The translations under genes and the position numbers were made by a program. A stretch of DNA of 22,365 nucleotides from an uncultured Bacilli bacterium (lineage in GTDB: Bacteria; Bacillota_I; Bacilli_A; RF39; UBA660), in the NCBI GenBank assembly GCA_934148535.1, contig CAKPDF010000019.1:1-22365 (forward strand), given 5' to 3'. Shown in pieces: positions 7,069 to 15,360 of this stretch; position 1 is the stretch's first letter, and every line of letters starts with the position of its first letter. The notes below the pieces were generated by a model that worked only from the letters and a program-made list of their open reading frames with translations, did no database searches and was not told where the DNA came from.

Positions 7069-8649
7069 TTAATTTGCAATAGGATGATGTACCACTGGAG
7101 TATCCATAGTAATACTAGAGAAAGTATAGCCATTTTCTTTTCCATATTTGATTATATCTCTAATAGCATTTAATGTGTAATAATTGTTTTCAAAATCATG
7201 CATTAATACCACATTACTTCTGTTATGACTTAATCCCTTTATTACATTTTGATATACTTCATCACTACTATGAACTCCACCAGCATCACCTGAAGAGACA
7301 TTCCAATCAAAATAATGATATCCTCTACTTTCTGTTTCTTTAGAGATTTCACTCATTATACCTTGACAATATTTTTTACTTATAGTATTACTACTTCCTC
7401 CCGGAAATCTTATAATATTTGAATATATTCCAATTGTATTATATACTTTATTTCTAATTTGGTCTAAATCATTAAAATAAGCATCTTTTGATCTATATAC
7501 AATATCATATTGATGAGTATAACTGTGTAGTGCTATAGAGTGTCCTTCTTGATATTCTCTTTTTAGCATTTTATCAAATGAATTTGATGTTCCTATTACA
7601 AAGAAAGTTGCATGAACTCCTTCTTCTTTTAAGATATCTAATAATTTTGGAGTAATACTATTACTAGGACCATCATCAAATGTTAAATATATTACTCCTT
7701 TAGAACTACTAGGATCTGTTGCAACTACTTTTACTGTCCTAGAGATTGATACTTCGTTATTACTAGAATCTTTCACTTTGTAATTAACTTTATACGTTCC
7801 TACTTTATTTGTATCTATATTATTAGATGTTTCTACATTATTAGTTAAATCACCATCACAATTATCATTAGCGCTATAGCCAGGCTCATTATACTTTGTA
7901 TCCTTTGTTATATATATAATACTACTTCCTATTAATGTTAATTCTGGTTTAGTGGTATCTTTCTTAATTATCTTTCTTTTTACTTCATCTTTATTATTTG
8001 AACTATCTGTAATTATATAGTCAATATAATCATCAAATTCTACTCTTAATACTTTATCTGTTAAATCACCATCATATTCATCTATTGCAGTATAGCCTTG
8101 TTCTTCATATTTAGCATTAGGACATATTGTTACTTCTTTTTCTCCTTCTAAAGTTATTGTTGGTTTCTTTGTATCTACTACTTTAATTATTCTTTTTTTA
8201 GAGATATTTATTCCTAAATATTTATAAGTATAAGTAACTTGATAAACTCCTATTTTAGAAGTATTTACATTACTTACTGTTATTAAATCTTTAGTAATAT
8301 TTTTAAATAATTTAACTCCTTTAGCGCCTTTATCTGTATATTTGGTGTTATATTCTATTGTTATATTCTTACTCCCCTGAATTTCAATAAATGGATAGTT
8401 TATAAATATCATTAGAAAACCTATTATTAATACTAATAAAATAGAAAATATTGCTATCATTTTGTAGTTTTTCTTAGTTTTTATTTCTAATTCTTGTTTG
8501 CATTCATCTATATTATTTACTAAATCATCAAATGACATATTTAATAATTCATATCTTGTTTTAATTTTTTGATATTTTTGGGTTATATTTCTTTTCTGAT
8601 TTTTTCTTACTTTTTTTAGTCTTATTTTCTTTTTTTTCTTTTTGGACAT
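7069..8649 (-). CDS. Membrane polysaccharide (peptidoglycan) deacetylase with Ig-like domains
   Basis: 526 residues. A very basic, helical cytoplasmic tail (1-62) is followed by a membrane segment (63-84). Three Ig-like DUF5011-type domains come next (about 88-157, 160-229, 232-310), the last two with EQGY/EPGYSA and DGDLT motifs. A C-terminal NodB/CE4 domain spans about 318-515. The catalytic set is complete: TFDDGP (D325, D326), HSYTH (H375, H379), RFPGG (R414), DWN (W449) and MHD (H484). The family removes N-acetyl groups from wall glycans, as PgdA/PdaA do, which gives lysozyme resistance or marks spore cortex. AAGGTGAT precedes the ATG. It lies 48 bases after the unknown gene at 8698, probably at the end of the rimM-trmD transcript. 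Confidence 0.93.
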   Translation of the reverse strand: MSKKKKKKIRLKKVRKNQKRNITQKYQKIKTRYELLNMSFDDLVNNIDECKQELEIKTKKNYKMIAIFSILLVLIIGFLMIFINYPFIEIQGSKNITIEYNTKYTDKGAKGVKLFKNITKDLITVSNVNTSKIGVYQVTYTYKYLGINISKKRIIKVVDTKKPTITLEGEKEVTICPNAKYEEQGYTAIDEYDGDLTDKVLRVEFDDYIDYIITDSSNNKDEVKRKIIKKDTTKPELTLIGSSIIYITKDTKYNEPGYSANDNCDGDLTNNVETSNNIDTNKVGTYKVNYKVKDSSNNEVSISRTVKVVATDPSSSKGVIYLTFDDGPSNSITPKLLDILKEEGVHATFFVIGTSNSFDKMLKREYQEGHSIALHSYTHQYDIVYRSKDAYFNDLDQIRNKVYNTIGIYSNIIRFPGGSSNTISKKYCQGIMSEISKETESRGYHYFDWNVSSGDAGGVHSSDEVYQNVIKGLSHNRSNVVLMHDFENNYYTLNAIRDIIKYGKENGYTFSSITMDTPVVHHPIAN

Positions 8650-8697
8650 TTGATATCACCTTACTACATTATATATTTTAGAGGTTAGAAAAAGAAG

Positions 8698-9180
8698 TTA
8701 TCTGCTCCTTCTCCCTGTTCTTTCTTTTGTCTCTTCTTCATCTAGATAGAAAAGATTTTGTTTTTTAGTTAATTGTTTTGAGAATAATCTCATTCTAAAT
8801 TCATTAATTATTATTTGAATTTTCTTTAGGGTTAAACTTTGATAAGTATTACCTAAATATTTAACATAATTATTTATTATTTGCACTCTTAATTTTTCAG
8901 CTTTCATTAATGATTCTCTTAGAACTCCTTCGTCTCCTCCGGATGGATCTTCATCACAAAATTTTAAATATTCTAGCCATTTTTGAATTTTAATATTTAT
9001 TTTCTTTTTAATTACTTTTTCACTTAATGAGGGATTTATAAAAACTATTTTATTTACTCTAATACCATCATATATATCTGTTTTAGGAGTTAATTTATAT
9101 CCATTTAACTTTTCATACTCCATATATACTATCTCATTAGTCTTACTATTTTTTTCTAGAAAATAATTTAAATTTGCCAT
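8698..9180 (-). CDS. Conserved-looking hypothetical protein after trmD
   Basis: 160 residues, hydrophilic, with no membrane segment or signal peptide. It is rich in Lys, Ile and Asn, with an acidic loop (CDEDPSGGDEG near 75-85) and a helical middle part (residues about 85-135). It ends in the basic tail GRRSR. GTAGGTGTGAT lies at the start codon, and the gene begins only 7 bases after trmD, so the two are surely co-transcribed. It occupies the place where rplS usually follows trmD, but it does not resemble ribosomal protein L19. Cytosolic location and a role linked to RNA or translation are inference from context only. Confidence 0.75.
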   Translation of the reverse strand: MANLNYFLEKNSKTNEIVYMEYEKLNGYKLTPKTDIYDGIRVNKIVFINPSLSEKVIKKKINIKIQKWLEYLKFCDEDPSGGDEGVLRESLMKAEKLRVQIINNYVKYLGNTYQSLTLKKIQIIINEFRMRLFSKQLTKKQNLFYLDEEETKERTGRRSR

Positions 9181-9187
9181 ATCACAC

Positions 9188-9850
9188 CTACTTTTCTATT
9201 TTATTTAATCTAATAGAGGTTAATTCTTTTCTTTGATTTTCACGATACTTCCTTATATTTTCATGATGACCTGATAATAATACTTCTGGTACTTTCATGC
9301 CTCTAAAGTCAGCAGGTCTTGTATATTGAGGATAATCTAATAAATCATCTGTAAATGATTCTGATACTAATGACTCTTTATTTATTGCACCTGGGATTAA
9401 TCTTACAACTGCATCAGTGATTGCCATTGATGGTATTTCTCCACCAGTCAAGACATAATCTCCTATTGATAATTCCATATCTACGATACTTTTTATTCTT
9501 TCATCAAATCCTTCATAGTGGCCACATAGTAATATTATATGTTTTTTTGTACTTAAATCATAAGCAATATTTTCATTAAATGTTTTACCTGATGGGGTCA
9601 TCATAATAACAATACTATCTTCTGTTTTTACATCTTCTATTGCTAGAAAAACCGGTTCACACATTAGTACCATTCCAGCGCCACCACCAAATGGATAATC
9701 ATCTACTTTTTTGTGTTTATCTTGGGAGTAATCTCTTATATTATGAATATTTATTTCTACTATTTTTTTATCTATGGCTCTTTTTATTATTGATTCATTT
9801 AAGAATCCTTCAAACATAGATGGAAATAGTGTTAAAATGTCTATTTTCAT
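9188..9850 (-). CDS. trmD: tRNA (guanine-37-N1)-methyltransferase
   Basis: Methylates N1 of G37 next to the anticodon using S-adenosylmethionine, preventing frameshifts at proline and other codons. 220 residues, slightly shorter than the ~240-250 usual; the C-terminal tail is short. Family motifs are all present: the start MKIDILTLFP, DDYPFGGGAGMV near 51-62, LLCGHYEGFDERI and GDYVLTGGE (trefoil-knot SAM site), and DYPQYTRP near 173. GAGGTAT precedes the ATG. It lies 14 bases after rimM, which matches the conserved rimM-trmD pair. Confidence 0.97.
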   Translation of the reverse strand: MKIDILTLFPSMFEGFLNESIIKRAIDKKIVEINIHNIRDYSQDKHKKVDDYPFGGGAGMVLMCEPVFLAIEDVKTEDSIVIMMTPSGKTFNENIAYDLSTKKHIILLCGHYEGFDERIKSIVDMELSIGDYVLTGGEIPSMAITDAVVRLIPGAINKESLVSESFTDDLLDYPQYTRPADFRGMKVPEVLLSGHHENIRKYRENQRKELTSIRLNKIEK

Positions 9851-9864
9851 TATTTATACCTCAA

Positions 9865-10359
9865 TTAATCTATTAATCCTTTTATATCTTTAATAATTAT
9901 TTGTTTCTTTTTTAAGTCTACATTTAATATTATATCACTTACAAATGGAATTAGGAAGTCTTTTACTCCATTGTTTACAACAATTATTTGATTTACTTTA
10001 TATCTTTCTATTCTTATTACTTTACCTACAACTTTATCATTTATTATAGCGGCAAATCCTTCTACTGTTTCATCTAAGTATTCATTATCATTTAAATTTA
10101 AATCACTTTCTAAGATATAAACATTTTCTCCTTTATATTTTAATACTTCATTTATATTATTATAACCTAATAATGTTATCATATCAAAGTTTTTATGTTG
10201 TCTATAAGTATTAATTTCTTCTTCTATTTTATTATTTCCTATATATATTTTCATATTCATTTTAAATACTTTATCTTTATATTTAAATTTACTTAATATT
10301 CTTAGTTCACCTTTAATTCCATGAGTATTAACTATTTTTCCTATATATATGTATTTCAT
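9865..10359 (-). CDS. rimM: Ribosome maturation factor RimM
   Basis: Helps 30S maturation by binding S19 near the 16S 3' domain. 164 residues from the ATG at 10359. The protein begins YIGKIVNTHGIKGELR, the typical RimM N-terminal beta-barrel start, and a PRC-barrel half follows from about 90 (EGFAAIINDKVVGKV, FLIPFVSDII). AAAGGAAA supports this start. An in-frame ATG at 10422 also has an AAGGAAA site and would add 21 residues with no counterpart in the family; a GC-rich hairpin sits in that stretch, so I read it as leader. The gene follows the sigma factor by 111 bases and is translated just ahead of trmD. Confidence 0.93.
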   Translation of the reverse strand: MKYIYIGKIVNTHGIKGELRILSKFKYKDKVFKMNMKIYIGNNKIEEEINTYRQHKNFDMITLLGYNNINEVLKYKGENVYILESDLNLNDNEYLDETVEGFAAIINDKVVGKVIRIERYKVNQIIVVNNGVKDFLIPFVSDIILNVDLKKKQIIIKDIKGLID

Positions 10360-10379
10360 TTTTGTTTCCTTTCTATGAT

Positions 10380-10408
10380 CCGCCTTAACATAATATGTAT
10401 CTAAGCGG
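10380..10408 (-). other. GC-rich hairpin in the rimM leader
   Basis: Arms CCGC-TTA and TAAGGCGG (minus strand, one bulged base, 7 pairs) enclose a 14-base AU-rich loop, about 20 bases before the rimM ATG. The GC content stands out sharply from the surrounding DNA. It may be an RNA element controlling rimM-trmD, or part of an N-terminal extension of RimM. Confidence 0.45.
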
Positions 10409-10470
10409 TTATTCTTAAACATAATTATTTCCTTATAATTATAACATCTTTTAATACTAATTAAAAGAAA

Positions 10471-11484
10471 TTAATTATCTTTTTTAATTTTTGCCCTAGA
10501 TTTTATCATCTTATATTCTTCTGAAATTCCATATTGTTTTTTTAGTAACTTTAATATTTTAGGAATTATACTACCATAGTAAGTATTATTATACTCTTGT
10601 TTCCATTCTTTTTTTGGTTTAGGAGTTTCTAAATATTCACCATTTCTTAAATAGATATATTGTTGATCTACATATGATAATTTATTAATTATACTATTTA
10701 CTTGTTCTTTAGTATATCCAGGAAAATAATCATATATAGTTTTTCTTCTTCTTCCTTTAGGAACTAATTCTTGATATTTAGAAACAATATTTTGTTTAAT
10801 TCTTTTAGAGTTTGGTTGATGCTCGTATAGACCTTGCTTTAATAATTCTTTATATATTATAGCTTCTATCATTCTTATTCGCAAAGATGCACCAGAAACG
10901 GTCATATTATAAATATCTGCTATTTGTTGATTGGTATAAGAAATACCATCATAAAAACCACAATATAAAGATATAAATTCTTTATCACGTGATGGTAGAC
11001 TATTAACAATTTTCCTTATTATTTTATTTTCTTCTTTCTTTAATATAAATTCTTCTATATCACAATTATTTTTTGCTAATGCTAAAGTATTTTTATAATA
11101 TATTTCTTCTTCTTCATCTAACTTCTGAATAATGGTCTTATCATAACTATTTTCTTTATTGAATTTAGAATCACTTCTTATAAATGACAATATCTCATTT
11201 TTTATACAAGAAATAGCATAACTAGAAAATTTAAAACCTTTAGTATAATCATAACTATCAACCGCTGATACTAACCCTAGTAAGCCTAATTCTATTAATT
11301 CATTTTTATCATATTTACTATCAAAACTGTTAACATAATCAAATACCAATCTTATATTATGAAGAATTAATTTTTCTCTAGCACTTTTATCTCCACTTTT
11401 ATACTCCTTAAAATACAAAAGAGTTTCTTCATTTGATAAAACTTTTGGTAATTTATAATAATCAAATACATTTCCTTGTTGCAT
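10471..11484 (-). CDS. Sigma-70 family factor with extra C-terminal domain
   Basis: 337 residues from the ATG at 11484, chosen for AAGAGGTG 4 bases upstream; the frame extends 27 codons further without a ribosome site. Region 2 lies at about 34-105 (LILHNIRLVFDY, LIELGLLGLVSAVDSYD, ISCIKNEILSFIR), closest in pattern to SigE/SigK-type sporulation factors or other group 3 sigmas. Region 4 lies at about 155-215 (LPSRDKEFISLYCG, YTNQQIADIYNMTVSGASLR). Residues about 224-337 are extra: GRRRKTIYDYFPGY, then KLSYVDQQYIYLRNG and TYYGSIIPKILKLLKKQ. That block looks like a second, diverged helix-turn-helix unit. It directs RNA polymerase to an unknown promoter set. It follows the TrmH gene, separated by a weak terminator. 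Confidence 0.88.
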   Translation of the reverse strand: MQQGNVFDYYKLPKVLSNEETLLYFKEYKSGDKSAREKLILHNIRLVFDYVNSFDSKYDKNELIELGLLGLVSAVDSYDYTKGFKFSSYAISCIKNEILSFIRSDSKFNKENSYDKTIIQKLDEEEEIYYKNTLALAKNNCDIEEFILKKEENKIIRKIVNSLPSRDKEFISLYCGFYDGISYTNQQIADIYNMTVSGASLRIRMIEAIIYKELLKQGLYEHQPNSKRIKQNIVSKYQELVPKGRRRKTIYDYFPGYTKEQVNSIINKLSYVDQQYIYLRNGEYLETPKPKKEWKQEYNNTYYGSIIPKILKLLKKQYGISEEYKMIKSRAKIKKDN

Positions 11485-11550
11485 ACTACACCTCTTTTCT
11501 TGAAATATTATACATATTATAATTTGTATTTTCATATTTTTAACTAATAG

Positions 11551-11583
11551 ATAACAAAATAACAAGCAATATTACTTGTTATT
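11551..11583 (-). terminator. Weak intrinsic terminator after the TrmH-family gene
   Basis: A 9-bp stem AATAACAAG/CTTGTTATT (arms 11575-11583 and 11558-11566) with an 8-base loop that contains the stop codon. The tail on the minus strand is only TTGTTAT, so termination may be partial and allow read-through into the sigma gene. Confidence 0.55.
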
Positions 11584-12303
11584 GATTTCATATAATAAAA
11601 TTGAAGCTGCTACTCCAGCATTTAAACTTTCACAATTTTCATTCATTTTAATATAAAGATATTCATCACACAGACTATCTATATCATTACTTATTCCTTG
11701 GCCCTCATTACCTATTACTAAGGCAAAATGAGAATATATTTTAGCATCTTTTACATCTTTACCATTTGTAACTTTTGTACCTATAATTTTATAATCTTTC
11801 TTCTTTAAATCATTAATAAATTTTATTGGATCTCTAGAAATTATATTTATATGAAACATCATTCCTTGATTTGATCTTACTACTTTAGGATTATATAAAT
11901 CTACTGTATCTTTACTTAATACTATCGTATCTATATTAAATGCTACAGCACTTCTTATTATTGTTCCTAAATTACCTGGATCCTGAATATGATCTAGTAT
12001 TAATATTTTTTCCCCAATATCATCTTTCTCTTTTATCTTTTCTACTACAGCCATTACATTAGAGGGATTATCGGTATTTGCTAATTTTTTTAATATTTGT
12101 TTAGTTACATATGTTGTTGGTACATCTAATGGAAATATTTCATTTTGTTCTAATATTAATTCTTTTACTATTCCTTCTTTATATGCTTCTAATACTAAGT
12201 GCTTAGTTTCTATTAAAAAAAGGTCAGATTCATCTCTATATTTTTTTTGATTTAACTTACATAGTTCTTTTATATGTTCGTTATTTAATGATGTTATTAG
12301 CAT
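11572..12303 (-). CDS. SpoU/TrmH-family RNA 2'-O-methyltransferase
   Basis: 243 residues. An N-terminal substrate-binding domain (1-90) is followed by the SPOUT domain with the three family motifs: LDHIQDPGNLGTIIRSA (motif 1, includes N and R), LVIGNEGQGIS (motif 2) and ESLNAGVAASILLYE (motif 3). Such enzymes use S-adenosylmethionine to methylate ribose 2'-OH groups, mostly in 23S rRNA (RlmB/TsnR-like). The exact nucleotide cannot be read from the sequence. The start has AAGTGAG nearby, a modest site. It is the third gene of the LemA-YgjP-TrmH set, 17 bases after YgjP. Confidence 0.93.
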   Translation of the reverse strand: MLITSLNNEHIKELCKLNQKKYRDESDLFLIETKHLVLEAYKEGIVKELILEQNEIFPLDVPTTYVTKQILKKLANTDNPSNVMAVVEKIKEKDDIGEKILILDHIQDPGNLGTIIRSAVAFNIDTIVLSKDTVDLYNPKVVRSNQGMMFHINIISRDPIKFINDLKKKDYKIIGTKVTNGKDVKDAKIYSHFALVIGNEGQGISNDIDSLCDEYLYIKMNENCESLNAGVAASILLYEINNK

Positions 12304-12320
12304 TATCTCACTTCTTTCTA

Positions 12321-12950
12321 TTAATCATTTAATTTTTTTCTTGCTTCTTTATAGTTTGGGTAATACTTTGCTACTTGATTCCAGAATTCTTTAGAGTGAT
12401 TAGCCTCAATAAAATGTGATAACTCATGTACAATTACATAATCTAAACATTCTATATCATACTTATATAATTCACTATTTAATGTTACATTGTGATTTTC
12501 TATATTACATACTCCCCATCTTGTTTTCATTTTTCTTATTTTTAAATTGGGAGTGGGAATATCTTCAATGTATCTATTGTACCAATATTGAAGGTGCGAA
12601 GAAAATGTTGTTTTTATATATTTTGATAACCAATTATTTAATGTTTTTTCATCTTTTACATAAATTATATTATCTATAATTTCTATGCTAATATCATTAT
12701 CAAAGATCACATTATATTCTTTACCAAAAAGAAAGAAATGACTTTCTTTTTCTCTTTTTCTTTCTTGCTTTTCGATCATTTTAATAATACTATTATAATT
12801 ATCTTTAATTAATTTATCTATAACTTTATCTCTTACAAAAAGTCCACAAGTTACTATAACTTTTCCATCTTTTACACGGATATAGATGTTTTTATTTCTT
12901 TTTTTTATTACTTCTATATCGTATTCTTTATCTTTGTAACTAATCTTCAT
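12321..12950 (-). CDS. YgjP-type zinc metallopeptidase (SprT/WLM-like)
   Basis: 209 residues. The C-terminal half carries the family signature: MKTRWGVCN, a TLNSELYKYD segment, then HELSH (zinc His, catalytic Glu) with the third His in EANHSKEFW. The N-terminal half is a beta-rich lead-in typical of YgjP/DUF45 proteins. The physiological substrate is unknown for most members. The ATG overlaps the stop of the LemA-like gene by 11 bases with no clear ribosome site, so its translation is probably coupled to that gene. The spelling of all zinc ligands is intact, so an active enzyme is expected. Confidence 0.9.
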   Translation of the reverse strand: MKISYKDKEYDIEVIKKRNKNIYIRVKDGKVIVTCGLFVRDKVIDKLIKDNYNSIIKMIEKQERKREKESHFFLFGKEYNVIFDNDISIEIIDNIIYVKDEKTLNNWLSKYIKTTFSSHLQYWYNRYIEDIPTPNLKIRKMKTRWGVCNIENHNVTLNSELYKYDIECLDYVIVHELSHFIEANHSKEFWNQVAKYYPNYKEARKKLND

Positions 12951-13458
12951 CTGCAGTTATTGTACACAAATTATAATTAGGAAATTTAAATATTTTTGCT
13001 ATAGTACTTGGTAGTTTTTTATCTTTATAGTCATTATAGTTATTTACGCAATCATTATAAAAATCTTTGGCATAATTTATATTTTCTAAACAACTATTTA
13101 CTTCTTTTTCATACTCTTCTAATTTATTATTAGAATGAATATTTTTTGCTACAAAATCTAAAAATTTTATAAGTCCTAAAACTTTATACATTCTCTCATT
13201 TGCATCTTTATTTCCTTCTAGATTTCTTCTTACTATTTTTACATCTTGTATTTTATCTTCTCCATAAATATCTTTTATTAAATCTTCTACATTGCTAGTA
13301 ATATTACAAATATTTGTTATCTCTTTATCTAAAGTTTCATATTTATCTTCTACTTTCTTTTTATAAAAAGATAGTTGATTATATATACCTAATATATATA
13401 ATGATATCATTAATAACAATCCAAATATTACTATAATTAGTACCTCTACAAATCCCAT
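12940..13458 (-). CDS. LemA-family-like membrane protein
   Basis: 172 residues from the ATG at 13458, which has GAGGTGAT just upstream; the GTG three codons earlier lies inside that site. One N-terminal membrane segment (about 4-24) is followed by a long helical cytoplasmic or periplasmic-side part. The C-terminus follows the LemA pattern: an AKDFYNDCVNNYND segment, then LPSTIAKIFKFPNY, like the usual ARxxYNxxV...FP..xA. The middle is less like LemA, so this is a diverged member. LemA proteins are of unclear biochemical role. It heads the three-gene set and is divergent from the flippase gene. Confidence 0.8.
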   Translation of the reverse strand: MGFVEVLIIVIFGLLLMISLYILGIYNQLSFYKKKVEDKYETLDKEITNICNITSNVEDLIKDIYGEDKIQDVKIVRRNLEGNKDANERMYKVLGLIKFLDFVAKNIHSNNKLEEYEKEVNSCLENINYAKDFYNDCVNNYNDYKDKKLPSTIAKIFKFPNYNLCTITADED

Positions 13459-13559
13459 TATTATCACCTCAACTATTTTAATTTTATCATATTTTTTTAT
13501 ATTTTTAAATACTTAGAATAATATTTATTAATTATACATAAAATTTTATGGTGAAATAT

Positions 13560-14861
13560 ATGAAAAATAATTTTATTAAGTCTACTATTATTTTAGTAAT
13601 TGGAGGATTTATTACTAAAATATTGTCTATGGTAATTAAAATTTGTTTAACTAGAAGTGTTGGTACTGAAGGAATTGGAGTTTATAGTTTAGTATTACCT
13701 ACTTTTAATTTATTTATTACTTTATGTACTTTATCTTTACCTATTGCTATTAGTAAGCTTATTAGTGAAAGAAAAAGAAAATCAAAACATATTATTACTT
13801 CAATTATTCCTATTACTATTATTTATAACTTAGTACTTATGGTTATTCTTTATCTTATAGCACCTATACTTAGCAAATATTTACTTAAAAATACAGATAC
13901 TTATTACGCTATTATAGCAATTGGACTTACCTTACCTTTTATATGTATTTCTAGTATCATCAAAGGATATTTCTTTGGAAAAGAAAGAATGTTTCCTCAC
14001 ACTTTTTCTAATATTATAGAACAATTAGTAAGATTATTTTTAACTATTTATTTTATACCTAATTTACTTAAATATGGTTTAAATATTGCTATATGTGGAG
14101 TAGTTCTTATTAATATTATTAGTGAGTTTTCTTCTATTATTGTACTTATGATATTTTTACCTAAAGAACATATAAATATTCATGACTTTAAATTTGATAA
14201 AAGTAATATGAAAGATATCTTAGAAATCAGTATTCCTACTACTACAACTAGACTTATTGGATCTTTAACTTATTTTTTAGAGCCAATTATCTTAACTAAT
14301 GTATTACTTAAAGTTGGATATAATAATTCTTATATTACCTTGGAATATGGTATTATTAATGGATATGTATATCCATTATTACTTCTTCCTTCTTTTTTTA
14401 CTATGGCTATTTCTAATGCTCTTCTTCCTGTTGTTTCTAATAGGTATAGTAATAATGATTATAAGTATACTAAATATAAAATTAAACAAGCAATAATTAT
14501 ATCTTTATTTATTGGTATACCTTGTACGATTATATTTATGATATTTCCAGATAAATTACTTCATTTTATATATCACACTAATGAAGGAGTTAATTATATA
14601 AAAATAATAGCACCTTTCTTTATTCTCCATTATATTCAATCTCCTTTAACCGCAGCACTGCAAGGAATGAATAAAGCTAAATGTGCTATGGATGGAACTT
14701 TTATCGGTGCTATTATTAGAACTATATTATTATTTGTTATTAGTTATTTTAAAGTTGGATTATGGGGATTAATTATAGCCTCTATATCTAATATTATATT
14801 TATTACATTCCATCATCTATACTACGTTAAAAAGTATTTAAAAGAAAATAACAAACCTTAA
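13560..14861 (+). CDS. SpoVB/MurJ-like polysaccharide flippase (MOP superfamily)
   Basis: 433 residues with about 12-14 membrane segments across its length. The pattern of N-terminal helices (IGGFITKILSMVIKICLTR, GTEGIGVYSL, LPIAISKLISE) matches the SpoVB/YtgP/MurJ group that flips lipid-linked wall or polysaccharide precursors. The start is the ATG at 13560, preceded by GGTG with 6 bases spacing. An in-frame ATG at 13548 lacks a ribosome site. It stands alone on the plus strand between two minus-strand groups, and no strong terminator follows. It may supply the lipid II flippase function or a spore-cortex flippase; which one cannot be decided here. Confidence 0.93.
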   Translation: MKNNFIKSTIILVIGGFITKILSMVIKICLTRSVGTEGIGVYSLVLPTFNLFITLCTLSLPIAISKLISERKRKSKHIITSIIPITIIYNLVLMVILYLIAPILSKYLLKNTDTYYAIIAIGLTLPFICISSIIKGYFFGKERMFPHTFSNIIEQLVRLFLTIYFIPNLLKYGLNIAICGVVLINIISEFSSIIVLMIFLPKEHINIHDFKFDKSNMKDILEISIPTTTTRLIGSLTYFLEPIILTNVLLKVGYNNSYITLEYGIINGYVYPLLLLPSFFTMAISNALLPVVSNRYSNNDYKYTKYKIKQAIIISLFIGIPCTIIFMIFPDKLLHFIYHTNEGVNYIKIIAPFFILHYIQSPLTAALQGMNKAKCAMDGTFIGAIIRTILLFVISYFKVGLWGLIIASISNIIFITFHHLYYVKKYLKENNKP

Positions 14862-14924
14862 CCTTATCCAACAATAATAGATTAATAATGAATATCTACA
14901 CTTAATTAATGATGTATTGTAAAC

Positions 14925-14953
14925 AAAAAAGACACAGAAACAATTTCTGTATC
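14925..14953 (-). terminator. Intrinsic terminator of the CotD-like gene
   Basis: A 10-bp stem with one mismatch (arms 14944-14953 and 14931-14940), a 3-base loop, and six T residues on the minus strand (14930-14925). It ends transcription coming from 15294. Confidence 0.75.
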
Positions 14954-14970
14954 CATAAACATTATATATT

Positions 14971-15294
14971 TTATCTAAAATTACAGCAAGATCCACATTG
15001 TTGTTGAGTAACTACATTCTCTTCACAACAAGTATATCTTGGTTGATATGTATGTCTATAAATATGATTATTAATTATTCTTGTATTTATAGGACATACA
15101 TGTGGTACTTCATGAATGAAAGTTCTATTTACAATTCTCTCTCTTCCTGGCTCTATTATAGGACTATTAATAGTGCCTCCAGCAAAAGTACCTCCCATCA
15201 TATTGGTATTAGTATTCATATTAGTATTATCATTTACATTTTGATTAGTGATATTGATATCTATATCATCCTGTCTATAACCATCATAAAACAT
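14971..15294 (-). CDS. CotD-like spore coat protein
   Basis: 107 residues, no signal peptide. The first half is Asn/Asp/Thr-rich low complexity with a GG-rich hinge (MMGGTFAGG). The second half resembles the Bacillus inner spore coat protein CotD: PIIEP, then VPHVCP followed by NTRIINNHIYRH and QPRY. Clustered cysteines (CCEEN, CGSCC) fit disulphide cross-linked coat proteins. AGGAGGT lies 7 bases before the ATG. It is a single-gene unit with its own terminator. If right, the host makes endospores or keeps coat genes. The match to CotD is by eye and moderate; a non-spore surface or adhesion-type protein is the main alternative. Confidence 0.65.
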   Translation of the reverse strand: MFYDGYRQDDIDINITNQNVNDNTNMNTNTNMMGGTFAGGTINSPIIEPGRERIVNRTFIHEVPHVCPINTRIINNHIYRHTYQPRYTCCEENVVTQQQCGSCCNFR

Positions 15295-15316
15295 TTATAT
15301 AACCTCCTATCTGCTA

Positions 15317-15345
15317 TATAATATGTTTTTCTATAATTTATTTAT
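15317..15345 (-). promoter_or_regulatory. Possible SigE/SigK-type promoter of the CotD-like gene
   Basis: The minus strand has CATATTAT (15325-15318) followed by A, fitting the CATANNNT -10 of sporulation sigma factors SigE/SigK. An ATA triplet lies 17 bases upstream (15345-15343). In DNA this AT-rich, chance matches are common. Confidence 0.25.
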
Positions 15346-15360
15346 AATATAAATAACTAA

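Noticed and set aside
10360..10422. RimM with a 21-residue N-terminal extension
   Set aside because: The family starts at the YIGKI segment with a good ribosome site. The upstream part overlaps a GC-rich hairpin. Kept as a finding rather than as the gene call.
14998..15321. Plus-strand 107-residue frame opposite the CotD-like gene
   Set aside because: No ribosome site, and hydrophobic antisense composition. The minus strand has an AGGAGGT site, its own terminator and a recognisable protein.
15338..15356. AT-only dyad TTATTTAT-N3-ATAAATAA after the carboxypeptidase gene, as terminator
   Set aside because: No G/C pairs and no T-run. Such dyads are common by chance in this AT-rich DNA.
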